Source: Hyaloscypha bicolor E
Lineage: Eukaryota; Ascomycota; Leotiomycetes; Helotiales; Hyaloscyphaceae
Assembly: GCF_002865645.1 (NCBI RefSeq)
Contig: NW_020194519.1
Coordinates: 927,542 to 991,541 of the forward strand
Direction of reading: 5' to 3'
DNA: 64,000 nucleotides
The notes beneath the pieces were generated by a model. The model saw nothing but the letters and a program-made list of their open reading frames with translations, searched no databases and was not told where the DNA came from. Position numbers and translations under genes: made by a program. Positions 42,008 through 53,906 of this stretch are shown in pieces (the first letter of the stretch is position 1; every line of letters begins with the position of its first letter).

Positions 42008-43491
42008 TCAACTAGGACCGTGGCCGTACATACACTGGGCATCATCACAATTATTACCTCTGCGCAGGCGATAACACAAACCATGCCTGGCAATACACCA
42101 CTGAGCGTCATACTCGACCGGACTCAACGGTCTCGGGTACGAGTGATTCCGTTTGCACGAACTCGCCAAACAGTCGGCACGCAGATAATGCCAACTGCAC
42201 AAATTGCGTTTCTTCATTGCTTGAATGAGACTCTCCTCAACACTCAATTTCTTATCAATGCGCTTCCCAGAATTGTTACGGATTATTGGTCGTAACCTTC
42301 CCGAATTGCTCACTGGGTTGCTCACTGGGTTGCTCACTAGGTTCTCCTGAGGGCGGGAAGGTGTCCTAGTGAAAAGGTCTACTATTTGCTGCACGGTAAC
42401 TGGCGGCATTTGGGCATTCTTCCCATTTGTAGCGGTTGGTGTTACTCTAGGGGATCCACTGTGGCCGAACAATGAGTCGAAGATACGTGTTGTCCGAAAC
42501 CCCAGATCGCCTATATCTGGTCGGACCACCCCGGCCGAGAGCAACGTTATGCGTTCAAAAAGTGTTGCTTGGGCCGCGTACTGCCTGAGAACGGGTACGT
42601 ATCCCGCGTCGTGGCAACAGGCGAGCAGTACATGCTCACATTGAGGATTGACAATATGAAACGCTAGAACTTCTATAGGCCAATCTCGGTCAACAGTATC
42701 CTGTATTAGGTTTGGGTGAGGCGTACCTCGTAGCTTGTTATCGGCCTCTTCCTTCCCAGCACCAACATCCACGAAGTCAACCAGAGGATATCGTCTCGTA
42801 AAACCGCACCAAAATTGTCTCATGTCTCCCACGGAGCCAACCTTCTTATCTCGCATACACGCTTGAGCAAGTCCGCTTAAATTGGCATACGCTTTGACAA
42901 TCACCGGAATTGTCTTGGCGTCCTTAATGGCAGGACCAAGGGACACCAGATACTCCCTAACTTTGGTCATGAAGTCATCTGCGGCAGATTGACCACCTTG
43001 CATACCGCAAGATAAATACTTTTCTTGAAACTGCATCGACGAATGTCAGCTAGTCCTTAGCTGGGAAGTTCGACATACAAGATAAATATCAGCATCCGCG
43101 TCAACTAACACAACCACAAACCGCGCTTGTTCCTATAGGCAACAAATCAATCGCCGAGAACAGACCCTGTTAGGAAGATATGGTACCAATGACGACAGCC
43201 GCTCGCGTAAAGTCGTAGCCTTGTCTTGCCAACCGCGCCGGGCATCTCTCTCGCTCTCCAGATCGGCCTCAAGGACTGCAACCTCCCTCGCCCGTTCTTT
43301 GGTCACATTACCAAGCTGTGCTTTGACTATATCTAAGGTTTCGAGAACCTCCTGTAGCGTATTGTGAGCTAGTTTGGCGATCAGTCACAGTATAAGGACC
43401 TTGCCTGAACCAGAGCCTCGCGACGGATCTCGACTGTTTGAAAGTCTTTAAAGCGACTCCGGTAGTCCTCCTGGAGGGTATAGTCCGCCAT
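42008..43491 (-). CDS. CCCH zinc-finger protein (DUF7923-like)
   Basis: The main exon (43030-42008) encodes 340 residues ending in two CCCH fingers of identical spacing, C-x8-C-x4-C-x3-H: CSWHYLRADCLASSCKRNH and CYRLRRGNNCDDAQCMYGH. Ahead of them are QAATLFERITLLSAGVVRPD and HPNLIQDTVDRDWPIEVLAF regions typical of fungal proteins grouped as DUF7923. Upstream exons are 43132-43079 (EQARFVVVLVDADADIYL) and about 43368-43187, a coiled coil (LGNVTKERAREVAVLEADLE). The first exon likely begins at ATG 43491 (MADYTLQEDYRSRF). The obvious junction between exons one and two (GTCCTT donor, CTAG acceptor) is off by one base, so there may be a frameshift or another start. RNA binding is likely from the CCCH fingers; the target is unknown. 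Confidence 0.75.
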
Positions 43492-44339
43492 GGCTTGGCA
43501 CCATTCCCGAAATAAAACTCAAAGGAGATAAAGGGTTGAGTCGGCGGGGGATTTGAAAACTTGTAGTGTGCCCAGCATATTTGCAAAGCCACACAATGTA
43601 GCGCCATCAGGTTAGTCATGAGGGGTTCTGTGCCGTAGCTGCCTCAGGCACTAAGACCATTATTTTATGCCTAAGGCATGAAATTGTTAGTCACATGCTC
43701 TGGTAGAAAAGGTTCGGGAAGAAGAAGATGTAGAATTGGTGAGGTGTGCCCCAAGGAATATGTACAGGGTTCCATGGTTGCCTGAGGCTCCCCAAGTTTT
43801 CTACTCCCTTTTATATATATCGTGCCCCTATAATACCAAAGCTAATCTACAATGCCACGTTTTCCGAGCGCAAATAAGCCATAATAAAATACAATTCCCA
43901 AACTCCGTTTCTGTCCGACTATTAATGCAAGTCTCCCAATTTCTATTCCAGTATAAGATGAGACGGTTAGCGGGGCGCGGAAAACGGGGGTCGCGCCTCG
44001 ATCTGGTTTGGCGGGGCTGCATGCGGGATGGCGTGCTACTATCCAGGTTTAGCGCCACCACTTCAGGCAAGGCGTGCTCGCTTCGGGGCGGCGCTGCTTT
44101 GCCAACGTCGTATAAGAACCGCACCATCTCCCCATCGGCGTCCGTCTCAACTCTTCCATCTTTACTATCTTCACGCTCCCACTTCGACTCCCTTCTCCCT
44201 TGTCCCGTGTAACCAGCAATCTGCCTCCTGCCTCGTTGCAGTCTCATTCTCGGCCATACTTCCCTGCCGCCTCCTTTCCTGCCTACTAACCCACCTGGTC
44301 CAATCCTCCTCCCTCAGTACGACGATCGCCCCGCTCGAC
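43492..44339. other. Intergenic, pyrimidine-rich on the right
   Basis: About 850 bp. A CT-rich leader-like stretch at 44110-44250 precedes the decayed Myb-like gene and may be its former promoter and leader. No independent gene supported. Confidence 0.4.
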
Positions 44340-47300
44340 CCATCTACGGATGGTACGAATTCAAGTAATGGCTCAGCCGGCCGACGAAGCAGTACTACAG
44401 GAAAGCGTCGACCTTGCAAATCCCCTTATCTATACATGACCTTCAAAACCCGCCGAGTCCGAATTTCCCCTATTATCTGCCTTCGAGGTATATTACCTCT
44501 CCTCTCTATACGAGCCCTCCGCCTGATCCTGATTATCGCCGTAAGGGTGTGCCCCAGTGGCGAAAATGCCTTTCGATCCTGAGACCGGATATCAGAGAGT
44601 CCGCCTGTAGCGCTTGCATATAATCTGCCTGGCCGTAAACAAGTAACGGAGCTGAGCTTTCCTCTGCCACTTAGCCCGCCAATAGGAAAGATACCGGGTC
44701 CGCCAATTCCACTGCTCGCTCGTCGTTCTACTCTCGCCATATACTGGTAATACATTATTATCGGTATTGCTGCAGCTGAATCCCCTTATAATACAGACTG
44801 TTCGAAGTCCAAGTCCCCGATCTGCTACTCTGTACTCGATTTCCTTGATTGTTATACCGGCGATCACTCCTCGATTATACTGTATTGGCCGAGATACGAG
44901 TATCAAATCTAGTATAGCTCCTGACCGTCGCACTAATATAATCCTTCCGATAGGGGCTCCTCGGTCAACCCTGATAGTAGAGGCCTAATTTCAGAAAATC
45001 CTCTATACGACGTTATCTAACTAATCCAAGAAATCCCTTACGATGATGTAGCTAGCTTCTATCTTGCTCTGCCGAGAATTACGTAGCAGCTGTGGTCTGA
45101 GGCAGGGTAAGGAAACGGTAATCGCATCTCTTGCGGGTTTGGTATGCCTTATATTAAGAAGGTTCTTATATACGAAGTAGTATAGGTAGTATTTTAGTCT
45201 TCTCGGTATTATTATAGGTGAGATTATGCGAGATATGCAAGGGTTTACAAGAGGGGGAGAGTAGCTTAATTGGAGGACATTCGGTAATAAGGGGCTATGG
45301 GTTTATTTTTTTTTTTACGAGATGGAAATACAGGCAGTAGCATGCGGTTCCTTCCTGGCTCAGATATTTATAGACTATGTTATGTTCGCTATAAGTGAGG
45401 ATAGAGACTCACAAAAGTATTTCCCATATAAACCCAGGAGTTTCTTTCTCAGAGTCTACCTTTCTGAGCAAAATCGAGCACTCGATCCTTTATATATAAT
45501 AGACGACATTGTATTTTACTAACCCCCCTTGGCCTTAAGGAGCCAGTCTCTTCGTTTTCCGGGAATAATTACGGCTTTATATCTCCCTCCGGGAACTATT
45601 ACATCTCTTCCCGCCTATAAAACCGCTATACTCGTGAGCAAGAAAACGTATACTTCAGATCCGTACTATAGAAATAATAAACCAGGTATGTACCGTAATT
45701 TACCGTAGGGATCGCAACTTCTAATAGTATAGAGAAGACTTTACAGCCTCACGAAATCTTCCGAATCGCAGTAATATCAATAACAATAATGACTTCCCGG
45801 ACGTAAAGGAGCTCTTATTGGACATATGGCGAAAGAGTATACTAGCAAGCGAGGACCTAAACGGTAATGACCGTAACGGCTTTATTGATATCGACGAGCT
45901 CCTGTCCGGCGTCCAATAGAAGGAACGAACAAGTATAGATCCGGGCTACGGTGGAATAGCGGTAGACATAGTTGACAATAGTACTCGAGGTGGCAGTCCT
46001 ACTAGTTCTAGTCGCTCTACGGCAGAAAGTAGTCGAGGTGAGTATACTACGTCTCCCAGTTCGGCCAGGACTTCATACTTACAGAATACTAGATCCCATT
46101 ATCCTCAGTAACGACGAATCTGTAAGCGCCGAGTCGGAAACCGACTATAGCAATCTTGAAGTCGACCTTATAGCTAAAAGCGATTTCTCTTCTCCATACA
46201 TTACAGATTGCGATATGGTGGACGGTGAGGGCTTCGACTCCGGAACCGTATATATTTCTAATCGTCTTATCGCCGACCATCAAGATAATAGTAACGATAG
46301 TAACAGCGGTCTAGCCGATGGCGCAAGACTCCAGCTTGCTGCTAGCCTTCCAAGGTCAGCCTCCCCTGGCCAAGGGTCCGTTACACACCAAGCTAGCCCC
46401 AAACGGGTCAATACCGAGATGATACAAGGGAGTGCAAGCTATGGTGGCCTCGATGTTACTAAGGGGGCGGAAGAGGAGGATATTGATGTCTTGTCCGATA
46501 ATGAAGACGGTGCCGATACCTACTCTACGAAGACATTAGGGTCGTCTGCTATCTCTAGCGAAAATCCAGCCTCCGATAGCAATATTTCCCTTCCTGTGCT
46601 ATAAGATGGTCAGTACGATTCCACTCAACCCCTACAGCTATACCTAGTAGCAGCGTCTCACCACTAGTCAGATTCGACGAACGACCTTCTGCCGAGGCAT
46701 CGTCGCCGACGAGATGATACCAAAGTTGTCCGCCGCAGGCGAATACGCATGCCATCTCTCACCCAGCCACCTAGTACTACTAGCCCTATTTCTGCCGCCC
46801 TCGAATCTAACGATTTCGAATATACCTAGTTAGCCGCTCTACTGGTAGCTCCGGCCAAGGAACAAGAGGTCCGCGACATTGACCAAAGAATGGTTGACGA
46901 TGGAGGCACCGACGATTCTAACGACGAATATTATGATGATATGAGCGATACAGCAGCTTCCGAGACACGACGCCCACCACGGTCTCGGAAACGGGTCAAG
47001 CGAGCGAAAGACATGGAACACAACGATGTAGAAACCCCTTCTACCCATTCCCCCAACGTGTTATATCAAGCGACTATAGCCACCTCGTCTGTAAATATGC
47101 AGGAGAGCGAACAGAGCGAACAGATCCCCATCCATGGATACTTGATACTAAAGACCATCGAATCGAAAGTCGTGTACTGTCTCACATTTTCTCAAGAACT
47201 TTTACCGGAACCTAGTAGAATATCGCAGAGACAAGGCATTCCCAGGAGCGTCTCTAGTAGCAGGGACAGGAGAGACTCGGAACGGTTGCCTGTGCAAGAG

Positions 47301-47520
47301 CGGGCTATAAGCAGGCCCGCCAGGAATTCGCGATTTTCGTACGATAATGACGAACTTCTACGGCAACTAAAAGGAGAGGGTTTTATCATGGGATGAGATT
47401 TCAGACCGCTTCCCCAAGAGGAGCAAGGGAACATTGCAGGTGCATTACAGTACCAAGTTGAAGCCTCGTTCAGGGACGTCAAAGAATGCAAAGAAAGGCC
47501 GGAGGTCTGGGTGAGTTGAA
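44340..47520 (+). pseudogene. RIP-degraded gene with C-terminal Myb/SANT-like domain
   Basis: Long stretches are clearly coding but broken. The best parts are 46120-46604 (SVSAESETDYSNLEVDL...), 46850-47396 (SNDEYYDDMSDTAASETRRP, IPIHGYLILKTIESKVVYCL, TFSQELLPEP) and 47397-47519. The end reads YDNDELLRQLKGEG then, after a one-base shift at about 47383, SWDEISDRFPKRSKGTLQVH YSTKLK, a Myb-like helix-turn-helix of fungal type. In-frame stops such as those at 46602, 46665 and 46827 fall where CAA/CAG would fit, as RIP produces. Upstream (44340-46100) the frame changes repeatedly. Nearby genes are not mutated in this way, so this sequence was probably a multicopy (perhaps mobile) gene. Start is uncertain. 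Confidence 0.65.
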
Positions 47521-48252
47521 GGCCACGTCTGCGCATGGTTAGGCCTGATTTCAGAACAGTGATTCATCTGCAGCATGGTATTGGCCACCTCAGGTTTAGT
47601 GACCGCGGCATCTGGCAAGGCGCATACACGAGCCCGGCGCCGCTTTCGCGAGGTATAAGAAACCTCGCCCATCCCTCCTCGACCTTCATCCGCCTTCACT
47701 CCTCGCTGCCAACAAACTTACGCCGACCCCTCCGGCAGCTCCTCCTCGCATCATGCGCCGTCGACGCCTCTCGCTCAAACCCGCCCTCGTGCACCAGTGT
47801 CGGCGTGGCCGCCCCCGAAGCTGAGACTGAGACTGAGAGTCCTGGCGGTGCGACCGGTTGGGAAGCTATCACCCCTCGATTTCCCACTCTGGGCCTCGAT
47901 CCCCCTTCTTCGGTGACGGCGCCCTCCTCTGAGCCGTGTCGCAGGCTCTCCCTAGGTAGTGCTCCACGCATTACGACCTCAGCAATCGAAAAATGCCTCG
48001 CAATGACGTGGCCACTCTTCTGCCTAGCTGAACCCTCGGATCAGTTACGTACCTGCAACAGCAGCGACGAAACGTTTAATTCTCAATCGTACCTGCTCAT
48101 AGATCCGCACACAACATTAAGTCAACAAAGTAAGAAGCGACAAGAATAATTTCATCAATAATCAATTGCATTCTCGACGCACTCCAAAAATAGTCAACTT
48201 AACTAGGCCGTTCCCTACATTTAGCACTCTGCTCTATCATCCACATCTAGTA
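47521..48252. other. Intergenic, GC-rich then AT-leaning
   Basis: A 204-codon plus-strand frame spans much of this region, but its composition (Pro/Ser/Thr/Arg, no hydrophobic core) and an opposing open frame suggest non-coding pyrimidine-rich DNA. No supported gene. Confidence 0.4.
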
Positions 48253-48561
48253 CTAATTATACCCGCCATCCTTACTCCACTTCTGCTTCCCCTCATTTTC
48301 GCCCTTACTATAAAATTCCTCCGTCGGCTCCCCCTCCTCCCACTCCGCAGGCTGCTCACTATCATGCTCCTTCAATGGTGCTTCCTCGACTGAACCACCT
48401 GACTGGCCGCGGCCTGACTCTTCGTTGGTCACGGTATCGCCGAAGGCATTCGGATCTGACTCGCGGTCTTCGACGGGCATTCCGCAGTCGCCTTGATCTG
48501 CATTTCGCTTGCATTGGGAGTCTATGATATCTCGCTCGCTTTGGGAACTCTCTTCGGGCAT
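48253..48561 (-). CDS. Small acidic hydrophilic protein (102 aa)
   Basis: Single exon, 102 residues, strongly hydrophilic and acidic (rich in Glu, Gly, Ser, Asp), with no membrane segment or signal peptide: MPEESSQSERDIIDSQ... through GGSVEEAPLKEHDSEQPAEW to KWSKDGGYN. It is probably disordered. It shares the segment FGDTVTNEESGRGQSGGS with FGHTELNEGTGRVQSGGT in the small protein at 57880-58128, so the two are likely distant paralogues. Small hydrophilic proteins of this sort are often stress-induced (hydrophilin-like), but no function can be assigned. The start is the only ATG near the N-terminus. Confidence 0.6.
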   Translation of the reverse strand: MPEESSQSERDIIDSQCKRNADQGDCGMPVEDRESDPNAFGDTVTNEESGRGQSGGSVEEAPLKEHDSEQPAEWEEGEPTEEFYSKGENEGKQKWSKDGGYN

Positions 48562-49821
48562 CGTGAATGGAGTTTTTGCCGTACTGAGATGATGTAAGTA
48601 TGTAATGTGATGGGGTAATTGTACATACTGCTATTTGAGTCAAGCAAAGTTCCAGATTTGAAAGCGCGTTAGACAGGTGGTGTGCTGATCTATGACTTGT
48701 AAATACGCGTCATGGCAACAACGAGGACACGTACTACTTTAGAGATCGAAATGCTTTCCCCGGGAGTTGTTTGAATAGAGGAAATCTCTTGCCGTAGGAG
48801 TCTGCTCGTGTTATACCAAGAAAAAGAGGGTCTTATTTTGAGAGGTTACAGGCACTTCCTAGAGGATGCTACTGTGACCGGGCGCTTCTCCAAAATTTCA
48901 GCCATGCATCGAAAAAGAAACGAATACTCGTCCAGAAGATTCCGTTAGGCAGAAATGCATCAAGCAAGAACTCTGGGCACCGTCTTGTGAGGTTCTGTCT
49001 CGGTGAAGGTGTCAATATGATAGGGCAGAGGAGGACTAGCACCTTTCTGACGGTGCTTGAATCAAGGTTTCGAACGCAGACTGTGTCTTTCCCCTATCAG
49101 AAAGATGCCGAAGGTTTGATGGTGCAGTAAAGTAATTGTTCTGCATGTTCTCTCAGTTGCATCTCCATCGATCAAGTGTGTTGATTGGTGTTGTTGGGTC
49201 GCTGGCATGGACAGTAGGTAACCCAGACTTACAATTACGCCCGACTAGAGGGGTAGATTCACAATTGCATGTGCTTGTTCGTGGCTCCGTTTGGCTCGAG
49301 AGGGGCTCTACAAAACTGTATAGAGGAGAGTGTTTTGCATGTGAAATATCACTCAGATTAGAACGCGAGGTGTGTGTCGGAGGACATGGCATGCATCTAT
49401 CGCGGGGTAGTGACAGCTCACTTCAAGGGATACCAAAGGTTGTCACACCTGCAAGTATAATTGCTTCCTGATTCGTCTCAACACAGGCTAAATGCTTTGT
49501 GTCACTCTTGCTGCATGTTTCTCACCAATAAGATCCAAGATTGCAGCGGGTAATCAGCGCATGTAGGGAAAAAGATGGCTGCTTGAAAGGGTGGAGATTG
49601 GCCAATGGACGTAAAGGTATTGATTGATTGAGGCTCTGTCGTTGCTTCAAACGTTTTGCGATGGTAGGAGCGTTAGGTTCAGGGTGGGCGGATGCCCTCT
49701 CGTTGTTCTATGTTATAGATCTCCTTCTTTTGAAAACTTCTCCCAGCAGGATCTCATTGCCACAGATCTTTGACAAACACTAGGATCTTCTTCATTTTCT
49801 GTATCGGTTCCAGAATAGCCA
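48562..49821. promoter_or_regulatory. Long divergent intergenic region, small acidic protein / dioxygenase
   Basis: About 1.26 kb between two head-to-head genes. No coding sequence is supported. The dioxygenase leader includes CTCCTTCTTTTG-type pyrimidine runs at about 49720-49735. Regulatory sites for the neighbouring Zn2Cys6 protein could lie here, but I cannot pick out a convincing CGG-N-CCG pair. Confidence 0.4.
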
Positions 49822-51208
49822 ATGGCTCCCTCTCGCATCGACGACAGCGAGATCTTGGGCGACTGCAACAGTGATCTCATTGCAGTCAAGGACAAAGAGT
49901 TGGCAAATCTCAAAGCCCGCCTGAGCCAACATGCTGTTGAAATTGAACAGGGGATGCCACGGGCTTGGATTGGAAGCGAGCTTGACGAAGGGCAGTACTT
50001 GATCGTTTTGACCGCCGAAGAGAAGCTTGAAGTCGAACTTGCTGCGAGAGATTACATTGGTAATCTCAAACTCCACTCCTGATTTATCATTATCTAATAT
50101 TGCACGTAGCGTCTAGAAGACAGATCAGTCTCCTCACTCCGACATCCTTCCCTCTTCCAAAACTTGGTCCGCGAATTCGACTGGAGAGAGAGCAGCTGAG
50201 TGACGGACTTGGATTCATCATTGTGCGCGGGTTGAAGCCGAGTGAATATGACAGCCATATGAATATCGTGTTGTATGCTGGGATCTCTAGTTATATTGGT
50301 AACAAGAGAGCTATCCAATTCCCTGGTGGGCCAGTTCTATGTCAGTCTCTGGAAATGACCCGAGAAACATTATGCACACATCCTGACTGTATACTCAGCA
50401 CATGTGATCGACTTGTCTTCAGACGAGGACCGGGAGAAACATCGTGGGAAATGGATTGGTACAAGCAACCAGAACTCAGCACTGGTAATGGAAGTCACTG
50501 TCTGTTCTCTGAAGGGCAAGTACTAACCTGGGTAGCCATTTCATACCGACAATGGACATATCCTATGTCTGTACAGCATTCACTCCGTCCCAAATGGCGG
50601 ACGTTCACGACTTGCATCGGCACAGAAGGTCCTCGAAACTTTATATCGGGAGCGCCCTGATCTGATCGGAATCTTGAAGGATGACTGGGAATGGGACACG
50701 TAAGATCAACCACGGCCTTAGAAGACTTTCTCATCAGCATAACTGACATGTCATGAAAAGATTTGCGAAAATCCCTACCGGCTTCAATCGCCCGTTGCTC
50801 TTCGAGGAACACGACCGCACAATCCTCAGTTACCAGCGAAGACCACTCATTGGCCTATCGGATTTCCCTCGTCGTGCCGGCCTGAAGCCACTGACCAACA
50901 AGCAAATCGAAGCATTGGATGTTTTGGAGGCACTGGCAAGCAGATTCGGGCTGACATTCGAACTCAAGACTGGCGACATCCTGTACGTGAATAACCTGGC
51001 GCTTCTACATGGTAGAGAAGCGTTCAAATGCGAGCATCTCAATGGATGTCGCAGGCATCTCTTACGGATGTTCTTGAAGGATGAAGAGTCCGAGTTTCCG
51101 TTGCCTGGCCCGCTTGATGCCGTTGTGAGGGGAATGTATGAACACGATGTCGAGGAGGAGGAGTTTCCATGGTCACTTGCGCCAGTCCCGTATATACTTA
51201 GCCCTTGA
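49822..51208 (+). CDS. TauD/TfdA-family Fe(II)/2-oxoglutarate dioxygenase
   Basis: This cytosolic non-haem iron dioxygenase belongs to the TauD/TfdA/clavaminate-synthase family. Five exons are inferred: 49822-50059, 50110-50325, 50399-50484, 50536-50699 and 50761-51208, giving 1152 nt and 383 residues, typical length. All four introns are GT-AG (50-73 bp) with branch-like TACTAAC or AACTGAC motifs in two. The iron ligands are visible: H183-T-D185 in LPFHTDNGHILCL, and the distal His in NLALLHGREAF (about residue 318). An Arg for 2-oxoglutarate follows in RRHLLRMF. LGFIIVRGL and SYIGNKRAIQFPG are family hallmarks. The substrate is unknown; relatives decorate fungal metabolites or act on sulfonates. 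It converges on the Zn2Cys6 gene with 118 bp between stops. Confidence 0.92.
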
Positions 51209-51326
51209 GCAAGTCAGGATGCAGCGTCATTTCTTTATATTCTTTGTTTTTCCTTCTTCCAGATCTCTCAGCTCAAGTCGAAATGATTTCTATTCCCGTC
51301 CTGGCACGGTTGGGCATATGCAGATC

Positions 51327-53906
51327 CTAGGTGTCGCTCTTTCCAGATATTTCCCTGAATAAAATTCCTGGCCTATCCATGTGGCTATGAGGCTCTTTGA
51401 CTCTTGACTTCTGATCCAATGAAGGTTGAAATATCTTAGACACCCAATACAGAGGTTGCACACGAGCTACATCAGGGTCTATTCTCTCGAAATCGGACCC
51501 TGTTATATGGTATCAGCGTTCGCCTTCAATGCTTCTCAGAAGAAGTCTTACATTCAATGGTCGACAAAGTCTTGACCAAGTCCACCATGTACTTCGTTGA
51601 CGTCGAGTCCAGCCCCGCAGCGATGCTGTTCTCCCCCACCGACCAATCTAGAGTAAATGGATACTGACCTTGAGATATCACAGCGAAGTGAGCTATGATA
51701 TTCTCCGCCGAAGCTTGCCACTTATCTAGCATCGATAATGAAGGGGCAGATGCAACGACTTCTCCCGGCCGCTATGTTCCGTCAGTTATGTCGCAAAATT
51801 GACTTGTAGTATTGAATGTACTTACTGCAGCAGCTTGGTGTCGTTTTAATTTTGTCACCTGGTGTTGGTAACAAAATTCAAGGTTGGTCATCAAGACGAA
51901 CACAGTCAAGTATATCTCAAGCCAATGTACCCGCTTTCTTGCCATGATCTTTCGTTTCAGCTCCGAGAGAACCATCTTCCGCTTCTTTTCCACGAAGAAC
52001 CGCCAGATCAAGTCCATTTCTCTATCGATCATGACAGGTATCGGCTTTCGGCCCACATATGGGGAGTGTGGACTGGTCTCGAGTTCGATGCCAAGGTCTT
52101 CCTCGCCACGAATACCGAAGCTCCTCGATTGCATTCTGGTCATACAGGCGATATGTAAAGACGTTAATAGCATGTTGCTCTAGATATCATTAACACTTTC
52201 ATGACAATAGGGATGCAAATTATTCTTACGCTCTTGCTTAATCGCATGATCTCGTCAAATGTGGCGCTGAAGTACTTTCCAACAGCGCCAACTTTGAGCT
52301 CATTGACGAAGGTCTCAAGGTTATGAGCTACAAATTGGGCCATGGTATTGCGAATGGCAGGTAGATCGATCAGAGAGAAGGGGGGTAGGTCGAGAATGCG
52401 CGGTCCTTGCGGGGTAGGGTATGACTTTGTAACGACGTCGCCAAAGCCAGGACGAAACCTGCGACACTTGACAGTGAGATGTGGTACATATGCATGATCC
52501 TTCGCGTTCGACAGCGGATAGAATAAGTCGACTTGGCGACGGTCTTTTCCATGCCACTGTGTGATTTTTTTTGATCCGAAAGGGAAGTTCAGAGAAACTG
52601 TTGACATGAGCGTTGCCGGTGGAAGTAATTAGCGAAGCAACGCACTTACCGGTTCTGAAGAGTTCGGCCGCTGTTAATTGACCTCGAAAGCATGGCGTCT
52701 TCCATATCCTGCTGCTTGATTCTATGGCCTGGCACCGTCTACACGGACCGGGTGTCGAATCTTCGCTGCACTGAGGAGATTTGGTCAACAGTGCACATTT
52801 CCAAGTCATAGAATGACTTACTGCTTCCTTCATGACTTGACACCTAGTGCATGCTGAGCTGGCCCTGACGCTATTGACCTTCTCTAGCTCTTCGGCATTG
52901 TATCGGCGCTTGGAGGAATTCGGCTTCTCATCCACGGGTACTGAATCTCCACCAAACGCTATAGACGGCTCGTCAAGATTGGCATATTCAGCATCTTGAG
53001 GGGGCCCAGGGAGGACTTTAGAAGTTGTAAGTCCATTATTACTTGACCGCCGCGCATCTCTCGATGAATTGGTGCTATGTGAAGGTGTCCTTATAATGGC
53101 CGACGTACTGGAAGACGTTCCGCTCTGATGAGCGCTCTCATCGTTGCGGATGTTATTCGACAACAACCCAGCTGCATCATCTAGCCACTGTAACAGGACT
53201 TCATCATCAATATGGTTCCATGAAACAAGTCCAGGATCACCTTTGGGAAAGAAAAGCATCAGTATATTGCTCCAAATTATGTGAAGTGATGAAGCGGGGA
53301 CAGTTTGAACGCTGGATGTTGATGCGGGAGCTCACCTGGTAGCGTGTGCTTGGTCAACAGGGTTTCTTCCTCGGAACTCATGTTTTCATTTGTCCCACTG
53401 CGTCTTTCAGGTGTAACGCTTGCAACGCCTGATGTTCTTCCAGAAATCGCCATAGGCATGCCTTGGATCTCTTGCAACTTATCATCTTCGACCTGAAACA
53501 TGTCATGGCCACCTGGCCAGGTGTATAAGTCGACGTTCCCTTCTGTGACTTCACGTCTCGTAGACATCTCAACACCTTTATGCCTGTCATCCAGCTGATC
53601 CACAGTTTCCACATCGGCCTCCGGGTGACCAAAATTATTCTCGTGCTGATCTCCAGTCGAGATCCCTCGCTCAAGTCCCCATATTGAGTCCATGTAGCCG
53701 CTGAAGCTGGGTTCTTCCAAATCAGGATCCGGTGTTTTGTAGACGGCGGCGGTACTGGCATGTACATGGGGGTAGGGAAATGAACCTTGAGATCCAAGAG
53801 GTCGAGTATTGCCCGAGAAACTTGCTTGACTGTTTGACTGATTCCATTGATTCCATGAGCTCCAAGTAGCATCGTCTAAACCAAAGTCCCAGTTTTCGAA
53901 GTTCAA
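51327..53906 (-). CDS. Zn2Cys6 transcription factor with internal zinc cluster (~741 aa)
   Basis: Seven exons keep one frame throughout: 53906-53336, 53240-52822, 52770-52650, 52597-52230, 52179-51826, 51771-51552 and 51499-51327 (2226 nt, 741 codons plus stop). The zinc cluster sits unusually far in, at residues ~321-357: CTRCQVMKEAC (spanning an intron) then CRRC and a distant last Cys, PCFRG, with 13 residues where 6-9 is usual. Beyond it is the fungal regulator middle region, including EEDLGIELETSPHSPYVGRK and KRVHWLEIYLTVFVLMTNLE. The C-terminus reads GQYPFTLDWS and PLYWVSKIF. The N-terminal 320 residues are polar and Ser/Asn-rich. The frame starts at a TTG, with a CAG acceptor just before it, so a short 5' exon with the ATG is probably missing from my model. 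Likely regulator of its two neighbours. Confidence 0.88.

Noticed and set aside
44028..44582. 184-codon plus-strand frame at the front of the Myb-like pseudogene
   Set aside because: It starts in a CT-rich leader and crosses from non-coding to a decayed coding region in an unrelated frame.
47535..48149. 204-codon plus-strand frame
   Set aside because: Low-complexity, pyrimidine-rich DNA with no hydrophobic core in translation and no conserved phrase.
52100..52140. Apparent frameshift in the Zn2Cys6 gene
   Set aside because: A second frame (NVFTYRLYDQNAIEEL) looked coding at first, but the 50-bp intron at 52180-52229 leads directly into the frame with EEDLGIELETSPHSPY, which fits the family and keeps the whole model in frame.
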